A stretch of 18,480 bases of DNA from Candidatus Bipolaricaulota bacterium (GTDB lineage: Bacteria > Bipolaricaulota > Bipolaricaulia > RBG-16-55-9), in NCBI GenBank assembly GCA_018609825.1, contig JAHEOA010000229.1:1-18480 (forward strand), in the 5' to 3' direction. Below are positions 1 to 6,157 of the stretch, piece after piece; position 1 is the stretch's first letter, and the number at the start of each line of letters is the position of its first letter. The notes below the pieces were generated by a model that was not told where the DNA came from, searched no databases, and saw only the letters and a program-made list of their open reading frames with translations. Position numbers and translations under genes: made by a program.

Positions 1-111
1 CGGCTCGGCGCGGCCTGGCCCGGTTGCCGTCGTGTCGCTCACCCCCTCGGCTGATGCTTCGGCCGGTCTAGATCTCGATCAAGGGACATCGGAGCGGTGA
101 AATCGCCTGCC

Positions 112-372
112 CTACTGGGCAGATGCGCCAGCCTCAACGATACGGAGCCGTCTCACTCGGCGAAGCTGGTCCATCGTGATCCCCTTCTCCCGGCATATCC
201 GTTCGGCCTTGGCTTGGGTGATTTCAGGCGTCACGCCGATGTATGCGACGTGGCGCTGTCGTTGCGCTTTGGCCTTGCGGTCCCAGCGGTTCTCACGAAG
301 GACGTAGAACGTGTGCGTGGTATCGGCCTTCCCCTTGGGCTTCTTGGATCCCTTCGTGAGGAACAGCGCCAT
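112..372 (-). CDS. small protein with IS1634-type N-terminal-like domain
   Basis: This 86-residue basic protein is a paralogue of residues 1-75 of the protein at 770-1330. Shared elements, in order, are an N-terminal FLxK strand, a WDRK/WDKD turn, the strand HVAYIG (residues 41-46, VAYVG in the paralogue) and a helix-turn-helix-like end (KAERICREKGI then LRRVRRLRI, residues 55-78). The strand layout ending in aYxG resembles the short N-terminal domain of IS1634-family transposases, but no DDE catalytic domain follows. The start at 372 is chosen because homology to the paralogue begins there; the frame is open further upstream. No good ribosome binding site is present, and a TATACT box only 10 bases upstream suggests a leaderless message. 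Function is unknown; DNA or RNA binding is an inference from the basic C-terminal helices. Confidence 0.65.
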   Translation of the reverse strand: MALFLTKGSKKPKGKADTTHTFYVLRENRWDRKAKAQRQRHVAYIGVTPEITQAKAERICREKGITMDQLRRVRRLRIVEAGASAQ

Positions 373-382
373 CGTGGATCCG

Positions 383-412
383 AGTATAGACCCGCCGCCG
401 AGCGTCATGCAA
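383..412 (-). promoter_or_regulatory. candidate promoter for the 112-372 gene
   Basis: On the minus strand a TTGCAT box (407-412) and a TATACT box (383-388) are separated by 18 bases. TATACT differs from the consensus -10 at one position, while the -35 is poor (3 of 6). Transcription would start around position 376, giving an almost leaderless mRNA for the ATG at 372. Confidence 0.35.
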
Positions 413-517
413 CCGGTTTGGACCAATTTCCGCTCACAACGTCGCGGCGTCCGTCGTCTCGTCGACGGACCGCCGCTGTGCTCTCCCGATCGGACATGCA
501 CGACCTCGCTCGAAGAC

Positions 518-537
518 GGCGGGCGTCATCGCCCGCC
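518..537. repeat. perfect hairpin, 8-bp arms
   Basis: GGCGGGCG (518-525), loop TCAT, CGCCCGCC (530-537). It lies between the two divergent paralogues with no T-run. It could separate their transcription units or be a folded leader element. The rest of 389-646 shows no convincing gene. Confidence 0.4.
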
Positions 538-645
538 CGGGCGTTGTGACGTGGATCCCTCTCGCTGGCCGTGGCCGGGGCGCTCGGGGGTGATCGCGAG
601 CATTCGCCAGCCGAAGCGAACGATCCTCGGGGCATAACGTATTCA

Positions 646-664
646 GAGCACATGGTGCTATGAA
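646..664 (+). promoter_or_regulatory. palindromic site, copy 1 (AGCAC-N3-GTGCT)
   Basis: GAGCAC ATG GTGCTATGAA. The AGCAC/GTGCT arms are perfect inverted repeats at 647-651 and 655-659. An almost identical copy with the same arms and the same ATGAA tail lies 96 bp downstream. The pair in front of a gene looks like a two-site operator; this is inference. Confidence 0.45.
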
Positions 665-741
665 GACACGATCGTCAGGAGCGGATCGGCATAATGTCGC
701 GTATGTCTCCTGATGGAGCGACAATATGGGGTTGGCTTATC

Positions 742-760
742 GAGCACTATGTGCTATGAA
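742..760 (+). promoter_or_regulatory. palindromic site, copy 2 (AGCAC-N3-GTGCT)
   Basis: GAGCAC TAT GTGCTATGAA, with arms at 743-747 and 751-755. It ends 9 bases before the ATG at 770, so a protein bound here would block translation initiation or early transcription of the downstream gene. It differs from copy 1 only in the 3-base spacer. Confidence 0.45.
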
Positions 761-769
761 TACGGAGGC

Positions 770-1330
770 ATGTTCCTGGCGAAGACGTGGAAGACCGTCA
801 ACGGGAAGCGCTATCCCGCATGGGTTCTGAAGAAAGCCGTCTGGGACAAGGACCAGAAACGGCAAAAGCAAGTCTATGTGGCTTACGTCGGAACAAAGAA
901 AGTGTTATCGTGGACAAAGGCACAGGAAATCTGTCAGGACAAAGGCATAAGTCTAGAGGAACTCCAACACGTTAAGCGGCTTCAAATAGAGAAGCCACCG
1001 GAAGCCACCCCACAAGCCACACAGGACGAAGGCGATACGATGACAGGTCCGAGCCAGGCCGAAGAACAAACGATTGAGGAGGAGGAAGTCGATCCGGATA
1101 TCGGCTTCGACGTCCCCGAGACGACGCCGGCGGAGATGGTGCGGCAGTTGCGGGCGTACTACGAACTGGGCAACACGCTGGGCGACTACGACGACCTGGC
1201 CTACCGGATCAGCCCGTCCATCGACGCCGAGGAGCTGCGCATGGTGGAGCAGGATCGCGCCGTCCTCGACGGGGCGGAGCAAGAGCGCCTCCGCAACAAG
1301 TGGCGCTGGATGCATGGAGTGATCGCGTAG
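770..1330 (+). CDS. IS1634-N-like domain protein with acidic C-terminal extension
   Basis: This 186-residue protein has two parts. Residues 1-75 (MFLAKTWK..., VYVAYVG at 35-41, KAQEICQDKGI at 50-60, LQHVKRLQI at 65-73) match the divergent 86-residue protein at 112-372. Residues 76-120 form an acidic, Glu/Pro/Thr-rich linker. Residues 120-186 form a separate helical domain (MVRQLRAYYELGNTLGDYDD..., NKWRWMHGV) not seen in the paralogue. The DNA of the first half is visibly more A/T-rich than that of the second, suggesting fusion of segments of different origin. GGAGG at 764-768 lies only 1 base from this ATG, which is too close for a normal site; ATG 749 is an in-frame alternative. 770 is preferred because homology begins there. 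Function is not recognised. Confidence 0.7.
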   Translation: MFLAKTWKTVNGKRYPAWVLKKAVWDKDQKRQKQVYVAYVGTKKVLSWTKAQEICQDKGISLEELQHVKRLQIEKPPEATPQATQDEGDTMTGPSQAEEQTIEEEEVDPDIGFDVPETTPAEMVRQLRAYYELGNTLGDYDDLAYRISPSIDAEELRMVEQDRAVLDGAEQERLRNKWRWMHGVIA

Positions 1331-1350
1331 AGGGCCGAGCGGCCCTTCCC
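1329..1350 (+). terminator. hairpin at the end of the 770-1330 gene
   Basis: AGGGCC (1331-1336), loop GAGC, GGCCCT (1341-1346), followed by TCCC. The hairpin starts immediately after the TAG stop. It has no proper U-tract, so it is a weak terminator candidate. The following 1347-1537 holds no supported gene, only the gap to the convergent ATPase. Confidence 0.4.
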
Positions 1351-1537
1351 ACGCCCGCCCCAGCGTGTCCCCGCGGATGGGTGAGCGGTGTCCTGGCGCG
1401 TTGCGGCCCGCGTCGGACAATACGACCGGACTTCTTGTTTCCGTGACGAGTCGGGGCCGACGCCACCACCGCTTGGGCGGCCTCGATTCGCCATGTGCCG
1501 GCTTCCCGATCCGGGATGGGCCCGTCCTCGGGCGAAC

Positions 1538-2710
1538 TCAGTTGACCGAGTGGACGTGGCGGCGGACGTACTCGCGGAACAGCGGGTCGGGCACGGAGTA
1601 GCGGCGCTTGTCCGGGCCGTGGGGGGGCTGGGCGACGCACCCCTTCGCCTTGAGGCGACGCAGGAGCTTGGGCACCGACGCGGCGTTCAGCCCCGCCTCG
1701 GTGGCCGCCTGGACGACATTGCCGTGCGACGCCGGGCGTGCGAGGTCCACCAGCACCGCCAGCAGCCGCTGTTCGCCCGCGCTGAGCGAGGCGATCTGGG
1801 GCTCGAAGATCGTCAGCGAGATGCGGTAGAACGTCTGCTCCAGGGCCAGCTCGAACGTGTGGCGGGTGGCGCGGTTCTCGCGGCGTGCGAGCTCGAAGGT
1901 GTGGTAGGCCAACTCCTGGAGGTAATAGGGGTGGCCGGCCGCGAGCTCGGCGATGCGGCTGACGACCTCGTCGTCAAAGCGCATGGGGGTGTCCGCGATC
2001 GGCCGCGTCACGGCGGCGCGCATGGCCGGCTCGGTGAGGCGCCGCAGCTCCACCGTCTGGGAAAAGGGCGCCGACGGGGATCCGGTTGAGGTGAGGGAGC
2101 TGAGCGGGTCGGGAGCGCCGGAGACGACGAGCATCACCCTGGCCTCCGCCGGGCCCAGCTCCGCGAGCGCGCCCCGCAGCAGCGCCGTCGTCCGCGGCAC
2201 GTCCTTGACCCGATCGAGGTCATCGATCAGCAGGAGGAGGCCGGTTGGGCGCTGCTGACCGCGGCCCCAGACGTGGCGGAGGCGGTTGCGGAGATCGGCC
2301 TGTGCCTCGCCCGCCGCGGGGAGGGGGCCGTGGAGGGTGAGCTCCGGTTCGGGGGGCGGATATCGGGGCCGATCGTGCGGTTGCGCCGACCGTGGCGGTC
2401 GCGATGCCCCGTACGTGGCGTCGACCCGCAGCCCCAGGTGGCGGCCGAGCGAGTCGATGCAGGCCGCCGGAGATTCGGGGTTGGCCACCTTCAATACGGT
2501 CAGAGCGCCTTCGGCGTCGGCCAACCGTTGGCATTGCAGCAACAAGGACGTCTTGCCCAAAGCCCACTCGCCCAACACGGCCATGTGGCGCGGCGCCCCA
2601 TCGAGCGTGGACCGGAGGCATTCCCGGAACAGCTTGGTCTCCGCATCGCGGTCGGCAAGGTGGGGCGGGGCGAGGCTACTTCCCGGCGTGAAGGGGTTTC
2701 GCAGGGTCAT
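1538..2710 (-). CDS. AAA+ ATPase with C-terminal winged helix (AAA_16/Orc1-Cdc6-like)
   Basis: This 390-residue P-loop ATPase has Walker A GEWALGKTS (residues 47-55), Walker B LLLLIDDLD (158-166), a sensor-like strand VMLVVSGAPD (192-201), the family motif GHPYYLQELAY (259-269) and a C-terminal winged-helix segment (about 310-378). The region between roughly 100 and 150 is a Pro/Arg-rich insertion. Proteins of this build are stand-alone NTPases, distant relatives of archaeal Orc1/Cdc6 and STAND ATPases, usually with unknown clients; the winged helix implies DNA contact. The ATG at 2710 is chosen because the only further in-frame start is a TTG at 2728; neither has a clear ribosome binding site. 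It stands alone, convergent with the 770-1330 gene. A perfect palindrome lies 12 bases upstream of the start. Confidence 0.85.
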   Translation of the reverse strand: MTLRNPFTPGSSLAPPHLADRDAETKLFRECLRSTLDGAPRHMAVLGEWALGKTSLLLQCQRLADAEGALTVLKVANPESPAACIDSLGRHLGLRVDATYGASRPPRSAQPHDRPRYPPPEPELTLHGPLPAAGEAQADLRNRLRHVWGRGQQRPTGLLLLIDDLDRVKDVPRTTALLRGALAELGPAEARVMLVVSGAPDPLSSLTSTGSPSAPFSQTVELRRLTEPAMRAAVTRPIADTPMRFDDEVVSRIAELAAGHPYYLQELAYHTFELARRENRATRHTFELALEQTFYRISLTIFEPQIASLSAGEQRLLAVLVDLARPASHGNVVQAATEAGLNAASVPKLLRRLKAKGCVAQPPHGPDKRRYSVPDPLFREYVRRHVHSVN

Positions 2711-2721
2711 GCGTGATGAGA

Positions 2722-2738
2722 CTGACAATATATGTCAG
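2722..2738. promoter_or_regulatory. perfect 17-bp palindrome upstream of the ATPase
   Basis: CTGACA-ATATA-TGTCAG is a perfect inverted repeat with 6-bp arms and an A/T-only centre, 12 bases before the ATPase ATG on the minus strand. A TTGACA hexamer (minus strand, 2742-2747) abuts it. Such A/T-centred palindromes at start sites are typical operators; the regulator is unknown and may be the ATPase's own winged helix. Confidence 0.5.
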
Positions 2739-2826
2739 GGTTGTCAAACGTGACCGTTCGCCATGATCTTCATGTGACGGACGACTGCGCCTATCGCCTC
2801 AGGTCCCGGTTCCCTTCTAGGGGCTT

Positions 2827-2834
2827 AAGGAGGT
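2827..2834 (+). promoter_or_regulatory. strong ribosome binding site
   Basis: AAGGAGGT, fully complementary to the 16S anti-Shine-Dalgarno core, lies 4 bases before a GTG at 2839. It is the main reason to consider the short ORF that follows as translated. Confidence 0.5.
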
Positions 2835-2838
2835 CCAC

Positions 2839-2976
2839 GTGAGGAGTTGCCTCCGAGGCCAGTGGACCGGGCCGCGCCGGCGTGGGGCGTGGCCGCGGTG
2901 CCGAGGACAGGCGATGCCGCGCGAGCGTGCTGGCCTCGTGGAGCTTTCCCCAGCTGCACCCTGGCGCCGACGGTAA
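2839..2976 (+). CDS. tiny Arg-rich hypothetical ORF (45 aa)
   Basis: This short GTG-started ORF lies behind a perfect Shine-Dalgarno sequence and has an intrinsic terminator whose left arm overlaps its stop codon. The product would be a 45-residue, strongly basic peptide with about a dozen arginines, two cysteines and four tryptophans, ending PWRRR. Arginine richness can arise by chance in GC-rich DNA, so codon content gives no support. The case rests on the unit itself: ribosome binding site, start, stop and terminator within 183 bases. Alternatives are a regulatory leader peptide or a small RNA. No homologue is recognised. Confidence 0.35.
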   Translation: MRSCLRGQWTGPRRRGAWPRCRGQAMPRERAGLVELSPAAPWRRR

Positions 2977-3009
2977 GCCCGCCTCCCTCGCTTCCCGGGC
3001 TTACCTTTT
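2972..3009 (+). terminator. intrinsic terminator
   Basis: Perfect 10-bp arms GGTAAGCCCG (2972-2981) and CGGGCTTACC (2996-3005), 14-base loop, then TTTT. This is the only hairpin in the window with both a long perfect stem and a following T-run. It ends the transcript of the small ORF at 2839-2976. Confidence 0.75.
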
Positions 3010-3520
3010 CCGTGATCTCCGTGTCCCAATCGCCCCACAACCTGCGCTGCCGGCCGATGGGACGGTCGGCCGGGCGTCGTCCGTGGGCTCGCCAGGGGGC
3101 CTATCGGCCGACGGGCACGGGGAGCTCTCGAACCCGGCCGGGATGGCGTCCGTCATCCACAGCTTGGGCGGCCGTCGCTAAGTTGAGCGCGGGAAGGCAG
3201 GGGCCCCGGAAGACTTCACCCTGAATACGCCGGTCTCAGACTGGGCGTCTGGGGTCCCTGTTTCTTCCCTGGCCCGCGCCTCGACGGGGCTCGTCCGGCG
3301 GGAACGCTCGACGTTCGACGGTTGAGGATGGCCGGTTGAGCCACGGCGCGTTGCCAGTCGCCCCGCGCTCGGGGCCCTCCATCCCGGCTGTCTCGCCGCC
3401 CGTCGTGCGGAAAGTCCCCTCGGGAGCCAGGCCACAGGCGCCGGCGACCGGCACACGTTCGGCCGAGCGCTGCCCGATGTCCTTGTGCCACGCCCCGCGT
3501 CAAGACACAACGGGTGGACC
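3010..3520. other. gene-poor stretch, nothing supported
   Basis: Several reading frames are open here because of the GC content, but none has a ribosome binding site with a recognisable product. One short hairpin is visible (CAGAC/GTCTG near 3238-3252). I see no RNA gene or repeat. Confidence 0.4.
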
Positions 3521-3533
3521 AAGGAGGTCGTCG

Positions 3534-4031
3534 ATGGGCCAGGACATTCGGTTTGCCGCGATTCGCGAACGGGCCGACCAGGCCATTGAGGCGTTGTCGG
3601 CCCACATGGCGAGCCTGGACCGACGGATCTCGGATACGCGAGCCTGCTTGGAGCGCATGGAGCCCCATGCCAAGGTCTACTACCGCTACAATCGGTGTTC
3701 CGCCCGCTGCCGCTGCAACGACGGCCGTGGCCACGGGCCGTACGCCTATGCCTCCTTCCGCGACGGAGACGGCCGGGTGCGTCGGCGTTATCTGGGCAAG
3801 GCGCCCCAGCTTCCGGAGGGAACGGTCGAGCGGGGGGTGTATCGCCGGATGGAGCGCGAGCTGGGAGAGCTCCGCGCCGAGCGCGAACGCCTGTGGGCGC
3901 AAATCGGGCGGGCTTTGGAGCTGTTGGAGTCCTCGGCGGCTCGTTCCGAACGCGCCCTGCGGGCGGACGAATGGCCGTTGACGCCCAGCGATCGTCGGCC
4001 TAGGGGCGACCGGCATTCGGCAGCTGCCTGA
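3534..4031 (+). CDS. Cys-rich HGPY-motif protein (DUF6788-like)
   Basis: This is a 165-residue protein. An N-terminal helical segment (residues 1-45) leads into a compact motif region: YYRYNRCSARCRC with Cys 55, 59 and 61, then HGPYAYASFRDGDG (67-80) and RRRYLGK (83-89). The C..CxC..HGPYxY...YLGK arrangement is that of small DUF6788-like domains found in mobile-element-associated proteins and probably forms a metal-stabilised beta sheet. A long charged helix (about 94-137) looks like a coiled coil. The ATG at 3534 is preferred because AAGGAGGT ends 5 bases before it; the frame is open upstream but lacks support. The YLG strand echoes the aYxG strand of the two paralogues near the window start. 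Molecular function is unknown. Confidence 0.7.
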   Translation: MGQDIRFAAIRERADQAIEALSAHMASLDRRISDTRACLERMEPHAKVYYRYNRCSARCRCNDGRGHGPYAYASFRDGDGRVRRRYLGKAPQLPEGTVERGVYRRMERELGELRAERERLWAQIGRALELLESSAARSERALRADEWPLTPSDRRPRGDRHSAAA

Positions 4032-4043
4032 GCAGGAATCCGT

Positions 4044-4065
4044 CCCCGCGGCCACGTCCGCGGGG
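4044..4065 (+). terminator. hairpin after the HGPY-motif gene
   Basis: CCCCGCGG (4044-4051), 6-base loop, CCGCGGGG (4058-4065), 12 bases past the TGA. Perfect 8-bp stem without a U-tract; a plausible but unproven terminator. 4066-4330 holds no other supported feature. Confidence 0.4.
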
Positions 4066-4330
4066 GCCGAAGAGACGGCGTGTTTCCGAGATCGGCTCGG
4101 CTCCGCTGCGTTCGGCGTCGGGATCGGAGCTCGGTCCGCCAAGGCATCGCCGCGCCGCGGGTTGCCTTCGATCGTCGACGTCTCCGAAGATGAGGGGGCG
4201 GTGATCGGTATGGCTCGCCACGCCACGCCGCATCCAGCTGAGGGCGACCATGACGATCGCGGACGCTCGAGCTCGCCCGTGCGCCAGCTCACTGGGCGAG
4301 GAAGTCCGCGATTCGCCGGTCGGGAGGCCG

Positions 4331-4532
4331 ACGTTTCGGCTCAGTCGGCGGCTCGGGGGCACTGCCTCGGACGATCCGGATCGAAGCGGATCTGAAGGCT
4401 TGTCTTCCCGAGGAGGTCTGGAAGCGCGTCAACTGGCTGATGAAGGGCCACGGCCGCGCCGTCTGCACCCCGAATCGGCCGGCGTGCTCCGGCTGTGTGC
4501 CGGGCGACCTTTGTCCGAAGATCGGGGTCTGA
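4331..4532 (+). pseudogene. nth: endonuclease III (nth) C-terminal remnant, frameshifted
   Basis: The frame ending at the TGA at 4530-4532 reads IEADLKACLPEEVWKRVNWL and continues with MKGHGRAVCTPNRP, then ACSGCVPGDLCPKIGV. This matches the C-terminus of endonuclease III: the HGR...C-x6-CxxC-x5-C pattern that holds the 4Fe-4S cluster is complete. Just upstream, a different frame (4331-4384) reads TFRLSRRLGGTASDDPDR, the preceding family segment. A frameshift therefore lies near 4377-4384, and nothing upstream resembles the helix-hairpin-helix or the catalytic Lys/Asp. The gene is a dead 3' fragment of a DNA glycosylase/AP lyase, left by deletion and frameshift. A full copy may exist elsewhere in the genome. 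Confidence 0.8.
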
Positions 4533-4576
4533 CGGTCGACTGGGCTTAAGGAACCGAATGGGTCGGAGTGAGCGCC

Positions 4577-4819
4577 ATGGAGCCGGCCGAGCTCGACACG
4601 CTGATCGAGGACGTCCGAGCGGACCTGTGGACCCTGTTCGAAACCGCCGACCCGCCGCCCGATGAGGCCTTCGAGCGCGTGATCGACGAAGCGCTCCGCG
4701 ACGCGCGGGATGCCCACGCCGACATGACGGAGGTCGACGCCCGCTACCTGAAGCCGCTGGTCTTCGCCCACGCTCGGGGGTATGTCCGCGGGCGACTCCG
4801 GCGGGCGAGCTCCCCATGA
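4577..4819 (+). CDS. small acidic hypothetical protein
   Basis: This 80-residue protein is strongly acidic in its first two thirds (MEPAELDTLIEDVRADLW...) and has a basic tail (RGYVRGRLRRASSP). Predicted all-helical, no membrane segment, no known motif. The ATG at 4577 has GGAG at 4565-4568 with an 8-base spacer; a GTG at 4568 is in frame but overlaps that site. It begins 44 bases after the dead nth fragment. Function unknown. Confidence 0.55.
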   Translation: MEPAELDTLIEDVRADLWTLFETADPPPDEAFERVIDEALRDARDAHADMTEVDARYLKPLVFAHARGYVRGRLRRASSP

Positions 4820-5437
4820 GCCCCCCCGCCTTCCCCGGCCGCCATGGTCCACTGGCCGCGATGGCCGGATGAGCCATGGCGGATGCGCCGCCCACGCCCG
4901 ATCTTGAGCCGCAGCCGATCGCGATGCCGAACGGCGTCGTCTCGTGCGGTTGCTGCGGGCCACCGTCGGTTTACGCGAGGCCGTACGGTTGGCCTCCCGG
5001 GCGCAGTGGGGAGCCGCCCTGTGCGATGTCCATGGTCGGCCCTCGGCGGGCCATACGGAAGGGCGCGATCGAAGGGCGGCTTGCCCGAGCGCGGTCGACC
5101 CAGAGGGGCCTGGCCAGGGAACGGTTCGACCTCCTTGCCCTGGCGATTTGGGGTGAGAGGGAAATGACCAGGGGCATGTCGTCGAGCTCAGTCCTGACCT
5201 CGATGCGGCAACCGTCGCTGGTCCAGGCCCTCCGAGTTCGTGGCATCGACCGAACGTCCGTAACTTCAGCACATTTGGCGTGGGCTGTCAAGTGGCGGCG
5301 GGGCACGGAGACGGAGCCGAGCGCCGGGGCCGATCGGGGCCGAACGGCGAGTCCACCTCGACCGTTGGCCCTCGCCCCCACAGCGAGGGCCGTTTTGTCG
5401 TTCTGGACGGGCCAGAAAGCCCTGACCTCGGGACGGC
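4820..5437. other. long intergenic or unassigned stretch before lexA
   Basis: A frame is open from ATG 4876 to 5469 (197 codons), but it has no ribosome binding site, no recognisable domain, and its 3' end runs through the lexA promoter and operator. I do not call it a gene. No RNA gene or repeat array is seen here. Confidence 0.4.
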
Positions 5438-5466
5438 TTGACAGGCGAACAAATGTATGGCATAAA
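5438..5466 (+). promoter_or_regulatory. lexA-recA promoter
   Basis: A perfect TTGACA -35 (5438-5443) and CATAAA -10 (5461-5466, 4 of 6) are separated by exactly 17 bases. The LexA-type operator fills the spacer. A GGGAG ribosome binding site follows at 5476-5480, 6 bases before the lexA ATG. Confidence 0.75.
5446..5459 (+). promoter_or_regulatory. LexA operator (SOS box, Gram-positive type)
   Basis: CGAACAAATGTATG matches the Bacillus/Actinobacteria consensus CGAACRNRYGTTYC except at positions 12 and 14. It sits between the -35 and -10 of the lexA promoter, where bound LexA would exclude RNA polymerase, implying autoregulation and SOS control of lexA and recA. Confidence 0.7.
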
Positions 5467-5486
5467 TAAGTACGCGGGAGATCGCC

Positions 5487-6140
5487 ATGGAAGAGAGACT
5501 GACGGCCAAGCAGGAACAGATGCTGGAATTCATCCTGGACTGCCTTGACGACCGGGGCACGGCGCCGACCATTCGCGAGATCGCCGATCGGTTTGGGTAC
5601 GCCTCCCCTGGGTCGGTGCAGCGCCATCTCGACGCCTTGGAGAAGAAGCGCTACATCCGTCGGCGCGAGGGCGCGGCCCGGGGCATCGAGCCGATCTGGG
5701 AGAGCGTCCGGCGCGTCTTCTGGCGGCGCATGGGCGTGCCCGTCGTCGGCCGGGTTGCCGCCGGCGAGCCGATCTTGGCCGAGGCCAACATCGAGGAAGT
5801 TCTCGATCTGAAGGACCTCTTCCCGCACGACGATCAGCTCTTCGCCCTGCGCGTGCAGGGCGACAGCATGGTCGGGGCCGGCATCCTCGAGGACGATCTC
5901 GTCATCCTGCGGCCCCAGCCGACGGCCGAGTTCGGCCAGATCGTCGCCGCCATCGTCGAGGACGGCGAGGCGGAGGGGACGATCAAGCACTTCAACCGTC
6001 GCGGCGATCAGATCGTGCTGGAGCCGGCCAACCCGAACTATCAGCCGATCGTGGCCGATAACGTGCGCATCGTCGGCGTGGCGCTCGGCGTGGTGCGCCG
6101 CTTCAACGCCTGGCACACGCGGCGGCTGTTCAACACCTGA
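5487..6140 (+). CDS. lexA: LexA, SOS transcriptional repressor and autoprotease
   Basis: This 217-residue protein has the full LexA architecture. An N-terminal winged helix (residues 1-70, KQEQMLEFILDCL...TIREIADRFGYASPGSVQRHL) is followed by a linker and the S24 peptidase domain. The self-cleavage site is Ala92-Gly93 (VAAGEP), the nucleophile is Ser127 (GDSMVGAGI) and the general base is Lys167 (GTIKHF). LexA dimers repress SOS genes; contact with the RecA-ssDNA filament triggers cleavage and derepression. The start is set by GGGAG 6 bases upstream and by the conserved N-terminus. recA follows after 17 bases, so the two are cotranscribed. Length is typical of the family, and all catalytic residues are present. 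Confidence 0.97.
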   Translation: MEERLTAKQEQMLEFILDCLDDRGTAPTIREIADRFGYASPGSVQRHLDALEKKRYIRRREGAARGIEPIWESVRRVFWRRMGVPVVGRVAAGEPILAEANIEEVLDLKDLFPHDDQLFALRVQGDSMVGAGILEDDLVILRPQPTAEFGQIVAAIVEDGEAEGTIKHFNRRGDQIVLEPANPNYQPIVADNVRIVGVALGVVRRFNAWHTRRLFNT

Positions 6141-6157
6141 TTGAGGGAGGGACCGCG

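Noticed and set aside
3216..4292. A 358-codon minus-strand open frame
   Set aside because: It overlaps the HGPY-motif gene and is a Pro/Arg/Ser-rich shadow with no ribosome binding site or domain.
4876..5469. A 197-codon ORF before lexA
   Set aside because: No ribosome binding site, no family resemblance, and it would read through the lexA promoter and operator.
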